64,000 bases of DNA from Shinisaurus crocodilurus (GCA_021292165.1 CM037876.1:316972776-317036775), one strand, 5' to 3'. Positions 10,467 through 21,113 are shown, counted from the stretch's first letter. Made by a program: numbers and translations. Notes: generated by a model not told the origin, from the letters alone.

Positions 10467-13196
10467 CTATGAATCTAGCAACACCTCATTACCTGCTGCC
10501 GGTGGCTCTTGGGCTTTGGTCACAGGATCATCATCCATACCTTCTCCTCCAGGCTGTTGCATGTGATCACTGCTTGACTCTTGGATTTTTGCCTGCCCTT
10601 CTTCAGGGGGTTGCTGGAGAGTGTCCCAAGGTGGTTGCTCATCTTCTGCAAGTAATTTATCAAAACCCTCCTCTGTCTGCTGACTCTGAGACGCCAGCAC
10701 CCTGCCCGTTTGCACATTTACCCAGTTTCCTTCGTCTGCGGCGGTATATACCGGCATATTTTCATCCTCCGCATCGGGAGATTCTGCGCTTAGCAACATG
10801 GCCTCACTCAGGCGGCTACTTAGAAGCTGCTCAACATCGTCAGCAGACTGGGATTCATCTCCCAGTGGCTGCACGATGATAAGGTGGGCGTCACCTTCCG
10901 GGCATGGCTGGCTGTCACGGCGGGATGCCTTACGTGGAGGTCGCTGCCCGTCTGCTTCTGTTTCTGGCTGGGTTTCTTCTCTTTCCACTTGCTCCTCATC
11001 CACACTGGCTCCGGGAGCCATCCCACTTTCAAGAGGTTTGGGGGCTTCTTCTGCCTCACTGACTTTTCTCAGAGCTGTTGCACTCAGAGCTCCTGGAATT
11101 GAGGCCTGGCTAGTCTGCTGGCTGTGGCTGACCAATAATTTGCCAGTTCTTCTATTCATCCAGATGCCATCTTCCGTAGAAATAATGCTGTAGGTCTGCT
11201 GAGCGGCATCTTCCCCTTCTATGTAGGACGACGCGCTCCCCAGTGTCGATTGGCTTTCAGAGGCATCTGTCCTCGGGGCTTCACTTCTGGTCGGCTGGTC
11301 GACAACCTTGTCATCTGCAGGCTGCTCCCGTTCGGCTCCTTCATTCTCCTCAAAAATGGGGGGCTCGTGTTCTTTTGCCATCTCTACGATAGCTGAATTG
11401 CTGTTCAGAGACGACAAATCCAGCTCACTAAACTTAAGATCTCTGGAAACTCCATCATCACACACAGAGCAGAGCCTGTCCGGTATGGATTCTTGTTGTT
11501 GTGCACCTTGCCTTGACAGGGTTTCATGGCTACCCCTCTTCATCTTGCTTGCCAAATAGCACTGAAGAAAACTCTCGTCGGTCTGCTGACTGCTGCACTT
11601 TTTGACCTTCTTCATTTTTTCTGCACAGTACTGGAGCCAGCTTTTGTCAGTCTGTTGACCCTGGCTCTTCACAACTTTGCCAGTTTTTCTGCTTATCCAG
11701 GTATTTTCCTCCAATAAAACGGTGCCACGTCTCCCCTGCACCTCCCTGGTAATAAAAGGTTCTTGGGTGGGCTCAGTCTGCTTACTTTCAAGGCCAGTTG
11801 GCGCTTCGGGTACATTTTCCACACCCATCTTGGATCCGGGCCCGAGCGAACCCCGGCTGCTCCTCTGGAAATCTGCTCGTTGACTGCCACGGCGAGAATC
11901 ACACAGCTTGACTACAGAACTGGTTTTTGAGCCCCTGGAAACCTCAGTCTGTTGACTGCAATCTAGCAGTTCTTTCCTTAGATTCTCAGCGCTGTCTGTC
12001 TGCTGTGCCTGGTCAAATGTATTTGTTTGTCTTTCTCCGTGTGGCTCAGTTTTTTGTTCCTCTAGTTGCTGGCTATCTCGCCTGGGTGTTTTTGCTTCTC
12101 GCTGTTGGCTGCTACGGCGAGACTCCTGGCCAGTGGGTGCTGGCTGGTTCTCCGGCTGCTTGATGCTGGGCCGTGATTCTTGCACGGTCCGCTGTTCCAC
12201 CTCTGTATCCCCTGAAGAAATGACAGCGTCTTCAACCTCTGTAGTATCCGTCTCTACGGCGTTGTAAAGCGATTCTTGACTGGATGAGCGCAGGATTTCC
12301 GAAAGCGTCTTCAGCTCCCAAATGACACTTGTTTGTTGAGTTTTATTTTTCATTTCTTTGCCTGTTTTGGGGCTGATCCAGGTGACATCCTCCTCCTCGA
12401 CACCCATTCCCCTTTGGAGCAGTAGGGGTGGCTCTGTTTGGGACCTCTGGCTGCTCCTCCGGGATTCCTGTAGCTGTTGGCTACTGCGCTTCGATCCCTT
12501 CCCCTCCCGTTGTGGGAGGCTGTGGCGCAATTCTTGCCCTGGCGTCTCTTCCGGTGCTGCGGTTTCCCCAGGAGAAGTGAAGTCTTCTTCAGTATTGGTC
12601 TCTTCTTTGTTTTTGTCAGATCCTTCACTGGAGGGATGGAGGATTTCAGAAAGCACCTTTCGTTCCCAGATGAGGCTTGTCTGCTGACTTCTACATTTCA
12701 TGATTTTCCCTGTCCTTTTGCTTACCCAGGTGATGTCTTTTGCGTCTGCTTCATTGATGGACTGTGTTCGGGACGGCTTCTGGCTTAGCGGGGGCAGCTG
12801 ACTGACGGACTGCTGACTGCTCCGACGGGTCTCCTGGCCAGCCAGCCGCTGGATGCTTCGGCGGGAGGGTTTCCTCAGAGATGTTGCGCTACTTTTGAGG
12901 CTGCCAGAAAGGTCTGATGCCTGGCTTGGATCCACCAGTTCTTTTCTTTTCAACAGGCTCGCATTGCTGTCTGTCTGCAGAGTTTGGTCTGGAGCATCTT
13001 TGCCAGAAATGGCTTTCTTTGTGGTTTCTTGTTGCTCCAAGAAGGGCCCATTATCCCCACTTTCCTGGTTGATGCCAGTCTCTTCACTGTTTTCAAGACT
13101 GGATTTCTGTAGTTCCCCGATATTGACCGCCTGCTCATTTGTTTCACGGCTTCCAAGGATTACTTGATCAAGGGAGGGTTCTGGATCATCATCCAT
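10467..13196 (-). CDS. Unrecognised 909-aa repeat-containing protein (W-x4-TGK-x6-QQT modules)
   Basis: The only long, clearly protein-like frame in the window. It is 909 codons without an intron. ATG at 13196 has A at -3 and G at +4, and an in-frame TGA lies 21 nt upstream, so the start is well supported unless a splice acceptor lies between. The protein is hydrophilic, acidic and Ser/Gln/Glu-rich, with no signal peptide or membrane segment, so it is likely disordered and intracellular. Five modules have identical spacing: W157, W273, W500, W679 and W825, each followed by TG at +5/+6, K or R at +7, and QQT at +14. Where preserved, an aromatic residue follows at +20 (W177, W293, W520, F845). 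Extra QQT/LQT motifs lie near 73, 398, 415, 537 and 666. About eight R-R-x-S-Q or close variants lie between the modules. I do not recognise the family. A multivalent scaffold, perhaps ciliary or testis-related, is only a guess. It could also be one large exon of a longer gene. Confidence 0.8.
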   Translation of the reverse strand: MDDDPEPSLDQVILGSRETNEQAVNIGELQKSSLENSEETGINQESGDNGPFLEQQETTKKAISGKDAPDQTLQTDSNASLLKRKELVDPSQASDLSGSLKSSATSLRKPSRRSIQRLAGQETRRSSQQSVSQLPPLSQKPSRTQSINEADAKDITWVSKRTGKIMKCRSQQTSLIWERKVLSEILHPSSEGSDKNKEETNTEEDFTSPGETAAPEETPGQELRHSLPQREGKGSKRSSQQLQESRRSSQRSQTEPPLLLQRGMGVEEEDVTWISPKTGKEMKNKTQQTSVIWELKTLSEILRSSSQESLYNAVETDTTEVEDAVISSGDTEVEQRTVQESRPSIKQPENQPAPTGQESRRSSQQREAKTPRRDSQQLEEQKTEPHGERQTNTFDQAQQTDSAENLRKELLDCSQQTEVSRGSKTSSVVKLCDSRRGSQRADFQRSSRGSLGPGSKMGVENVPEAPTGLESKQTEPTQEPFITREVQGRRGTVLLEENTWISRKTGKVVKSQGQQTDKSWLQYCAEKMKKVKKCSSQQTDESFLQCYLASKMKRGSHETLSRQGAQQQESIPDRLCSVCDDGVSRDLKFSELDLSSLNSNSAIVEMAKEHEPPIFEENEGAEREQPADDKVVDQPTRSEAPRTDASESQSTLGSASSYIEGEDAAQQTYSIISTEDGIWMNRRTGKLLVSHSQQTSQASIPGALSATALRKVSEAEEAPKPLESGMAPGASVDEEQVEREETQPETEADGQRPPRKASRRDSQPCPEGDAHLIIVQPLGDESQSADDVEQLLSSRLSEAMLLSAESPDAEDENMPVYTAADEGNWVNVQTGRVLASQSQQTEEGFDKLLAEDEQPPWDTLQQPPEEGQAKIQESSSDHMQQPGGEGMDDDPVTKAQEPPAAGNEVLLDS

Positions 13197-13802
13197 CCTT
13201 CCTTCCTGCTACAACACCTCACAGTCAACTTGATGCCCAGTTCCTCAGTCCCCTGGGTATCTGGGGCCAGTGGCAAGTGTCTCCAAGCCCTCTTGCTCAC
13301 TTCTCTTCTTTGGGGCTACTATATCCACAACTCTTTACACAGCTGGAGAGTAAATCTTCCCTTGTCTCTGATTTCACTTCAAGGCTTATTTTTCTTTCTT
13401 TTCCTTCTTTTCATTAGGGCTGCAGGTTGTATGTAGGTTGTCTCATTGTCCAGAGTGGAAGATGGTGGCTACTTCCCCCTTTCTACTGACAGCCATCTGG
13501 AATCATGGCCCTTAGGTCGAAACAGTAGCCCGAGGCACTCTGGACTTGCCCTTTCCCCGCGGTGGTCTTGCTGCTCTTTCTCCAACTGCCATGCATTCCA
13601 GAAGCTTCCAAAGACTGGCATTGTGTGTCTGTGACATCACTGCATTCTGAAACAGTCCTTGGTTTTATAATAAACATTTACTAGAAGAGGGACTGAGCTA
13701 CAATTTTGGAACTGAATCTCCCTAGAGAAATACGGAATGGTGGCAGAGTGTGGTTCTGTTTTGTACCTTCAGCATCTTGAGACCAAACACACTGGTCCTT
13801 AC
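13197..13802 (-). promoter_or_regulatory. 5' flank of the 909-aa gene
   Basis: No repeats are recognised here. On the minus strand a TTATAAAA-type TATA-like word lies at 13663-13670, and a CRE-like TGATGTCA at 13632-13639. If these are used, transcription would start near 13635 and leave a leader of about 440 nt. The CRE-like word would then lie at the start site rather than upstream, so the assignment is weak. An intron in the leader cannot be excluded. Confidence 0.25.
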
Positions 13803-13917
13803 AGTTGCTTACGGACCCATCGCTAGAGTCTACGCAATCTTCTTTAGAATTTCCTCCTTTTATCCTGGAAGACAATCTTACTCGGTCACGAGTGATCGCC
13901 TGATGATGATGACGACA
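13803..13917 (+). mobile_element. 3' tail of the zinc-finger LINE family
   Basis: Matches the 3' UTR of the elements at 19741, 34860 and 63364: GGACCCATCGCTAGAGTCTA, an ATTTCCTCCTTTTATCC stretch, and CGGTCACGAGTGATCGCCTG followed by a GATGATGAT tail. Only about 115 bp survive. Confidence 0.8.
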
Positions 13918-14112
13918 GTTGCTTTATGGGGATTCAGTCCAAAAACCACAGGGAGGCAATACCTTAATTAGGACCAACCAAAATATCATGAAAGAGTGTG
14001 CAAGTTTTTCAGTTCTCCAAAACACTTCATCAGGTTAGATGGTACAAAAAGTGATTGAATGTATACAACATGTATATTATTGTACTGTAAATGCTTGATT
14101 GCATTTGTGTCA

Positions 14113-15800
14113 TAAGAACATAAGAAGAGCCACGCTGGATCAGACCAAGGGTCCATCTAGTCCAGCATTCTGTTCACACAGTGGCCAACCAGCTGCCCAC
14201 GGGATCCCACCAGCAGGACGTGAGTGCAACTGCACCCTCCTGCCCATGTTCCCCAGCCACTGGTGTACATAGGCATCCTGCCTCTAATACTGGAGGTCGC
14301 ATATAGCCATCAGGACTAGCAGCCATTGATAGCCTTATCCTCCATGAATTTGTCTGATCTACTTTTAAAAAGCCTTACAAATTGGTGGCCATCACTACAT
14401 CTTATTCCATAATTTAACTATGTGTTCTATGAAGAAGTACTTCCTTTTATCTGTCCTGGATCTCCCACCGATCAGCTTCATGGGATGATCCTGGGTTCTA
14501 GTATTATGAGAGAGGGAGAAAATGTCTCTCTATCCACTTTCTCCACACCATGCATAATTTTGTACACCTCTGTCGTGTCTCCCCTCACTCGCCTTTTCTC
14601 TAAGCTAAACAATCCCAACTGCTGTAACCTTTCCCCGTACGGGAGGTGCTCCAGCCCTTTGGGTCATTTTAGTTGCCCTTTCCTGTACTTTTTCCAACTC
14701 TGCAATATCCATTTTTACTAGGTGTGGTGACTAGAACTGTACACAGTACTCCAAGTGTAGGCGCACCATAGATTTGTAGAAGCACAGTATGATCCTGGCA
14801 GTTTTATTTTCAATTCCTTTCCTAATTATTCCTAACATGGAGTTTGCCTATTTCACAGCAGCTGCACACTGGTGTTACATTGGCCATTCTCCAGTCCTCT
14901 GGTACAGAGCCTGATCTTAGGGACATTTTACATGTTTTTGTTAGAAGATCAGCAATTTCATTTCTCAGTTCTTTAAGAAGTCTAGGATGGATACCATCTG
15001 GGCCTGGTTATTTATTAACTTTCAATTTTTCAATAAGGCTGAGAACATCATCTTTTGTCACCTCTATTTGCCTCAGTTCCTTAGAATCCATTCCTGAAAA
15101 CATTGGTTCAGTCCTGTGTCTTCTGCAGTGAAGACAGATGCAAATAATTCATGCAGTTTCTTTGCAATCTCCTTATTCTTCTTTAGGACTCCTTTAACTC
15201 CATTATTGTCCAACAGTGCAACTGCCTCCCTAGCTGGTTTCCTGCTTCTGATATATTCAAAGATTTTTTTATTGTTGGCCTTGGTGTTGTTAGCGATATG
15301 CTCCTCAAAATGCTTTTTTGCATCTCTGTTTGCATCTCCTTTGTGCAAGTTTGTGCTCCCTTTTGTTCTCCTCATTTGGGCAAGACTTCCATTTTGTGAA
15401 GGAAGCCTTCTTACCTCTAATAGCTTCCTTGACCCTGCTCATTAACCATACTGGTGACCTCTTGGACTTTCTGCTACCTTTCCTAATCTGTGGTATACAT
15501 TCTATCTGAGCTTCTGTTATTGTGGTTTTGAGTAATCTCCACGCATTTTTGAAGGGATTTGAGTCTCTTGCCTCCCCCTTTCAACCTTCTTTTTACCAGT
15601 TCCCTCATGTTATAGAAGTTTCCTCTCTTGAAGTCAAATGTGACTGTGTTAGACTTCTTTGGCAATCGTCCACTTAAATGCATATTAAATTTGATAGCAT
15701 TTGTGGTCACTGTTTCCAATTGGTTCAACAACATTTACATCTCATACTAGGTCCTGGGCAACACCACTTAGGATTAAATCCAGGGTTGTCTCCCCTCTGG
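14113..15800 (-). mobile_element. L3-like CR1 LINE with RT-core deletion
   Basis: The minus strand shows ordered pieces of ORF2. The endonuclease-to-RT linker is at about 15073-15790 (LLNQLETVTTNAIKFN, VKRRLKGGGKRLKSL, IFEYIRSRKPAREAVALLDN, KKLHELFASVFTAEDTGLNQ). The N-terminal RT region is at about 14870-15070, with PEDWRMANVTPVC-like words. The text then jumps directly to the distal part and the 3' UTR ending near 14113. The catalytic RT core that should lie between is missing, so the element is dead. Confidence 0.88.
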
Positions 15801-16052
15801 TTGGTTCCATGACCAACTGTGTGTCTTTGCATTTTAAAAAAAAAGGTATTTGTGGGAGCCGCTAATCTGGATTAGGACCATGGCATTGGGGGTGGGGTTC
15901 CCCAATGCCATTTTCTCAGTGGGGAATCTCTCTCCCTCCAAAACTGCTCTTTGCTCCAGGAGGGAAACAGCTGGTAAAGGAGGAGGATTTTTCATCAGGA
16001 ATATAGGGTCAGGGGGATTCCCATCTGGATTGGTGGGCAGAGGCTGTTTCTG

Positions 16053-16092
<40 letters not shown>

Positions 16093-16395
16093 TTAAAAAA
16101 TAAGCAAATATGATTGCACATTTAACCTATTGCTCAGTTTGACTTTTAAGTTTGCCAATTTAGCAGGAAAAAATAGGCTGGCTTATGTTGTTTTTTGTTT
16201 GTTTGTTTGTTTGTTATTTTGAATTTTTCACCCAGTTTCCAGACTAGCATGGAGACAATGCTGGGGGGGGGGCGGTGCAGCCCACAGGCTTCATGCAGGC
16301 TACCAGACCACTTCTGGCATCTCACAAGACACACACCCCATACACACATTTGCTGACACCACCCCAAATACATGGCGGCACTATGTTGGGTTTCC
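15801..16395. other. Microsatellites and a small palindrome
   Basis: Contains a short palindrome at 15880-15913, (CT)n then (AT)n at 16051-16092, (GTTT)n at 16195-16214 and a G run at 16262-16271. No gene is seen. Confidence 0.6.
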
Positions 16396-16622
16396 CAAGT
16401 CAACAAGGGAATCCCTTCCTTATTCCTGGTCTCTGATGAGAGATTGGAGATAAGGAAGGGATTTCCTTGCTAGCATTAGCAGGAGGAACCTTTGGAAGAA
16501 AGACAGAGGGGAGAGAAAGAATGGATCTTGCTGGCGCTAGCAAGAGAAACCCTTCCCTTATCTCCAGTCTCTCACCAAAGAGTGAAGATAAGGAAGGGAT
16601 TCTCTTGCCAGCAATGCTAGGA
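16396..16622. repeat. Two related inverted repeats
   Basis: GGAATCCCTTCCTTAT near 16410 pairs with ATAAGGAAGGGATTTCC near 16452. A second pair (CCCTTCCCTTATCTCC near 16550 and GATAAGGAAGGGATTC near 16587) has the same words, and GCTAGCA-like words surround both. This looks like a duplicated or foldback element of unknown type. Confidence 0.55.
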
Positions 16623-16960
16623 AGAGGAAAACCCAGGTGTGTTTGTGAGTGCATAAGCACGCATGTGTGCATGTGTGTGCATGCACATGTGCAGCCCACT
16701 AGTGCTGCCCAATGCAGCTGCCGAGCCCAAAAGGTTTCTGCACCCTTGCCTGGGGTGAATAGACAGCTTTTGCTGCAACAACCTTCTGCTGGCATCACCA
16801 AGATCAGGGCTCTGCTGTCAGATCTGAGAGCAATCATGGGGAGGTGGGTGGGTGTTCTCGGGCAAAACCATCGTGCCCTGATGGCCCCACCCTCACAGTG
16901 GGAAGAACAGGGTTGAGGAGCCATGGATATTTAAGCATCTGAGGGGCTGGATTGAAAACA
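16623..16960. other. No recognised feature
   Basis: A TGTG/CATG-rich stretch near 16640-16695 and otherwise single-copy sequence. Confidence 0.4.
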
Positions 16961-17060
16961 AATTTATTTATTTATTTTATTTTATACATTTTTATACCGC
17001 CCTATAGCCGAAGCTCTCTAAAATACAATATACCGGTAATATAAATATAAGATTTTAAAC
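16961..17060 (-). mobile_element. LINE 3' tail, minus orientation
   Basis: ATTTATTTATT followed by TTTTATACCGCCCTATAGCC and GAAGCTCTCT. It is the reverse of the tail at 33343, which ends in (AAAT)n. Confidence 0.6.
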
Positions 17061-17337
17061 CACAGATTTAAAAAGAAACAGCAAAGCTAGCAGCAGCAGT
17101 TCAAATTACAATAACAGAGTTAAAAACAACTATGAGATTAAAGGCATACACACATACACCACACCCCTTGAGATGTCAAGGGGGGGGGGAAACTCTTTGT
17201 AGCTGCCCCTTTTCATCCCTGCCAGCCCTCAGCAGAAATGGTCCCAGCATCTCAGAGGCCGGCAGGTAAAGTTTCTTTGGAAAGGCGAAATGATGCTTCT
17301 GAATTCCTCATCATCCAGCTGCACTGTAACACTAGAG

Positions 17338-17472
17338 CAGTGTTCTCCAACCTTGGGTCCCCAGAGGTTTTTGGCCTACAACTCCCAGCATGCCCCGGCC
17401 AGCTACACTGGGTGGGGCATGCTGGGAGTTGTAGGCCAAAAACATCTGGGGACCCAAGGTTGGAGAACACTG
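17338..17472. mobile_element. 135-bp hairpin hAT-like MITE (copy 2)
   Basis: Palindromic CAGTG...CACTG element with a perfect 8-bp target duplication CACTAGAG (17330-17337 and 17473-17480). Confidence 0.93.
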
Positions 17473-18950
17473 CACTAGAGGCATTAACATTTGTGGAGAT
17501 GGGATGATCTCTGGTGCATTTTTGGTCAGGCTGTGACTGTGTGCACAATGCACATAGGTACATTTCCCCTCTAATGGAATTTCTCTGTTTCTGTTTCAAC
17601 GAGCGTAAATCTCTGGAAAGGGCACTTCTGATTTCCAATCCATTAGTCTCCTTTTCAACTTGTTCGGGACAAGGAGTGAAGCTCACCCGTTTCTGTTTCC
17701 TCTTGTTCAAAACCCTTCCTGCTTCATTCCCTCCTCGCTTTATTTTTTCTGCTACACAGATTTTGACTACTAGTACCACCACCACCATCACGCTGTCTCC
17801 CCGCAGCTCACTTGCTCCCAGCGGGGGCCTTTACAGCTATTTCCTGAGTGCTGGAATGCCTTCTGGACATCTTTGCAGCAGTCATTCCAAAAGCAGCAGA
17901 CTTGACAGTTCTGAGTCTCAGATTCATGGAAGTCAGGAATCACCATGCACGAGCCAAGAGGCCAGCAAGAGCCTTGATATATATGTTTTTGTTTTTATTT
18001 ATTTTTTGCTCCTGAAGTAAATAGTATGTATTTCTTCTTGCTGCAGATGAGTATAGCAAATAAGAAACAGATTTGTGAACAGTTTGCAAACCCATGGGCG
18101 GCGGGGGGGGGGGGATAGCAATGAAAAATGATCTAATACAGTCCTAACACTTTCCATTCTAAAATAGCAAACATTGCCCATCCTTTTTTAAAAAAAAAAT
18201 AATATTAGTTATTCTTTTTGCAGTGCTGCATGGATTTCATTTTTGTCCCTCAATCATTCTTGTGTACCTAAATTCTAAAATTCTGAATGTTCCAAATTCT
18301 AAAATTCTAAAAAAAGCAAACTTCTCCCCATTTAATGTTAATGTTTCCTATTTTAAATGATAGGTTGCATTTTTAAAAAAAAACCTGCCTTGTTATTTTT
18401 TAAATCACTGGCAGATGAGCCTGTGACAATTTGATGACAACTAGATACCCTCACCACCATCACCCAGAAGTCTGATTTGGAAACATGCTGGAATCCAAAG
18501 TAATACTGAACTCATATTTCAAAGGTGTAAAAAAATCTATGCACACAAACACAAATGCAACACTTAGGCCCAGACCACAAGATGACCAACCAGCCAGGCA
18601 GCATGTGGGAAGTGGGGGGGTGAACAGGGTTATGGCAGCAGCGCCCACCCCCAGCCTCTATGCACTCATCAGCTCTTCTGCACATGGTTATATGCGCACG
18701 GTGTTAGCTTTGCTTGCATGCAAACATGCAAAGTAAAATGTTTTCACCATTTGCCTCGGGCAATGGTTGCACCAACTCCCAAATGTGCTGGTGTTCCTTC
18801 CAAAATTAACAACCACCCCCCGACAAGAAAGAAGATGATTTCTCACTGCCCTTTCCAGCATAGCAAAGGCCACCAGGAGCAAATGCTCATCTCACTTCCT
18901 CCTGGAAGCCATATCTTATTATGCAAAGCACGGCAGTGAGCTGATTGGAG
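17473..18950. other. AT-rich single-copy sequence
   Basis: Short homopolymer runs (G run near 18103-18114, A/T runs near 18185 and 18375) and ATTCTAAAATTCTAAA repeats near 18270-18312. I see no gene. Confidence 0.4.
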
Positions 18951-19100
18951 TCCAGACTCCAGCCGGAGAAGAGCCGTCAGCGCAGAGGCCCCTTTTTGTG
19001 GAACTCCCTGCCCCTGGAGGTCAGGCCGGCTCCGGCATGGTGTTGTTCTCAGTGCCTCCTAAAAACAGCATTATTTCAAGAAACCTTCCTTGATTGACCA
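18951..19100 (+). mobile_element. L2-like LINE C-terminus remnant
   Basis: The frame 18996-19097 reads LWNSLPLEVRPAPAWC then LLKTALFQETFLD and a stop. This is the usual C-terminal signature of L2-type ORF2 proteins. Short and 5'-truncated. Confidence 0.75.
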
Positions 19101-19221
19101 GGCACGGTTTTTAGTGGTACTCTGTTTTGAATTTGAATGCACCCCATTCTGTAGATGATAGCCACATTTCACAGACAAAAACAGGGACCCACATGCCCCA
19201 TTTTCATTCACACGCACGCGG

Positions 19222-19222
<1 letters not shown>

Positions 19223-19266
<44 letters not shown>
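19223..19266. repeat. (CA)n microsatellite
   Basis: About 22 uninterrupted AC dinucleotides directly before a hairpin MITE. Confidence 0.95.
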
Positions 19267-19267
<1 letters not shown>

Positions 19268-19285
19268 CAGGCCCTTGCTCTATCT

Positions 19286-19421
19286 CAGTGTTTTCCAACC
19301 TTGGGTCCCCAGATGTTTTTGGCCTACAACTCCCAGCATGCCCCAGCCAGCTACGCTGGCTGGGGCATGCTGGGAGTTGTAGGCCAAAAAACATCTGGGG
19401 ACCCAAGGTTGGAGAACACTG
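19286..19421. mobile_element. Hairpin hAT-like MITE (copy 3)
   Basis: Palindrome with a perfect 8-bp duplication CTCTATCT (19278-19285 and 19422-19429), inserted just after the (CA)n tract. Confidence 0.93.
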
Positions 19422-19740
19422 CTCTATCTGCTTTAAACTGTAGACCTTTACTCTCCAGTAGCCGGTCCTTCAATGATTTTAAAAGCAAGAGAATTCCTTG
19501 TTCTTTACACTAAAGCTCTGCTGGAAAGACACACGTCGTCCTGCAATCCATGATCAGCAGCTCAAAATAAACCTTAGCAGGGCGTGTTAATAGCAGGTGG
19601 TGCGCTGCATGAGGCAAGTGGAAAGAAAGGCAGAAGTCTGATATAATAGGGAGGGGGTGGTGAAAGATGTCACGGAGTACCCAACTGCACGCTTAATATC
19701 TGCCGTGCATGCACAGCTGCATTACTAAGAGTGCGTCGCC

Positions 19741-20230
19741 ATCATCACATCATCAGGCGATCACTCGTGACCGAGTCAGATTGTCTTCCGGGATAAAAGG
19801 AGGGAATTCTAAAGAAGATTGTGTAGACTCTAGCGATGGGTCCGTAAGTGACTGTGGAGGCCAATTCTAGATCCACACAGCTTCCCACAGTGAGGACACA
19901 GGTTACCAGATGGAAGATGGTCCTGTAAAGGATTCGTTTGACGTGCTTTTCGCTTAGCACGTTTCTCCCTTTCACCTTGCACTCGGGCTTCTTCAAAGTT
20001 CATGGAACCTTTGTGAAAGGCCAACCTCCATTTAGATTGTTCATGGGCCAGAGCTTCCCAGTTTTCAATGTTTATATTGTATTTTTTTAGATTAGCCTTA
20101 TGAACATCTTTAAACCTCTTATATTGACCACCGATATTCCGCTTTCCATCCTTGAGTTGGGAGTAAAGTAACTGCACATCTGATATGGCAGCCCTTGTGA
20201 GTGCGGTGCGATGGTCATCGTCTTCTTGCA
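19741..20230 (-). mobile_element. Zinc-finger LINE 3' end (non-LTR retrotransposon)
   Basis: The minus frame about 19830-20190 reads LLYSQLKDGKRNIGGQYKRF, KANLKKYNINIENWEALAHE and the C2H2 finger CPHCGKLCGSRIGLHSHLRTH, then a stop. This is the distal C-terminal region of a non-LTR retrotransposon ORF2. The 3' UTR and a GAT-type tail lie at 19741-19830. The 5' end is truncated just before LLYSQ, where unrelated sequence starts. It is closely related to 63364-64000. Confidence 0.85.
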
Positions 20231-20235
20231 TGAGT

Positions 20236-20994
20236 CAGCTGTGCATGCACGGCCTGTCCTGAAACCACATCAAAGAGGGCATACAGCCGGCTGGTGGTGC
20301 TATCTTGGGTGTGAATGGAACAGTGTTCCCATCCACCAGGGCCCTGTGGGGTCAGGCCTGTGAGGGAGGCATGGATCTTGCCGACTCCATTCCATCTGTA
20401 TTTCACAGATTATCAGGCATCTTTCATTCAACTGTGTGCTCCTTGATAGAATCAGATTTTTTTTAGGGATGATGTCAGATATTTTTTTTCTCCCCCACCT
20501 GTGCAAATGTGCATTTGTGGCAATGCACATTTGCACCAATGCAAACTAGTGCTAATGCAAATGTTCACAAATTCCCCCCCCCCCAAGTCTGTAAGTCTGT
20601 GCAACTTGGAAAAAGCCGGTCTGCTGAAGAATCCTCAGGTCAGCTCCATCGAAAACCGATGTGGGACCTTGCCCCCGTCCGGCGGGAGCTGCAGCCTGTG
20701 GCTCTGGTTCTGAGTCAGCGGGGGAAGCTGCAGAGCCAGGCCCAGCCATGGGAAGCCAGGCGCCGGAGGACTCTGATCTTCCAGGCCTCCCACTGGCTGA
20801 CTAGGGGTGTCCACATGTTGTGGCACCTCTTTCTGTCCATGTTCCACAGATTGCCAGGCACCTCTCGTTCCATCATCCGCTCATTGGCGGAATTGGATTT
20901 ATTCAGAATTCTGCAAATTTGCACTCCCGAAAATGTGCAAATCCCACCCAAAGTACACAAATCCCCGAAAAATGCATATTTCCATGCTTTAGCC
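20236..20994. mobile_element. AGGGATG-family DNA transposon remnants
   Basis: Two similar blocks (20236-20620 and about 20800-20994) share CACAGATT.xCAGGCA and TTTGCACxAATGCAAA-like words with the element at 22621, and both carry TAGGGxTG ends (20469 and 20800). The interior includes a C run at 20573-20584. The boundaries are uncertain. Confidence 0.4.
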
Positions 20995-21113
20995 CAGTGT
21001 TCTCCAACCTTGGGTCCCCAGATGTTTTTGGCCTACAACTCCCAGCATGCCCCAGGGGCATGCTGGGAGTTGTAGGCCAACAACATCTGGGGACCCACGG
21101 TTGGAGAACACTG
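20995..21113. mobile_element. Hairpin hAT-like MITE (copy 4, shortened centre)
   Basis: The same ends and arms as the other copies, but the central GCCAGC stem is deleted, leaving 119 bp. A perfect 8-bp duplication CTTTAGCC lies at 20987-20994 and 21114-21121. It interrupts an AGGGATG-family element. Confidence 0.92.

Noticed and set aside
19223..19266. CRISPR-like periodicity
   Set aside because: It is a plain dinucleotide repeat. No repeat-spacer structure exists anywhere in the window.
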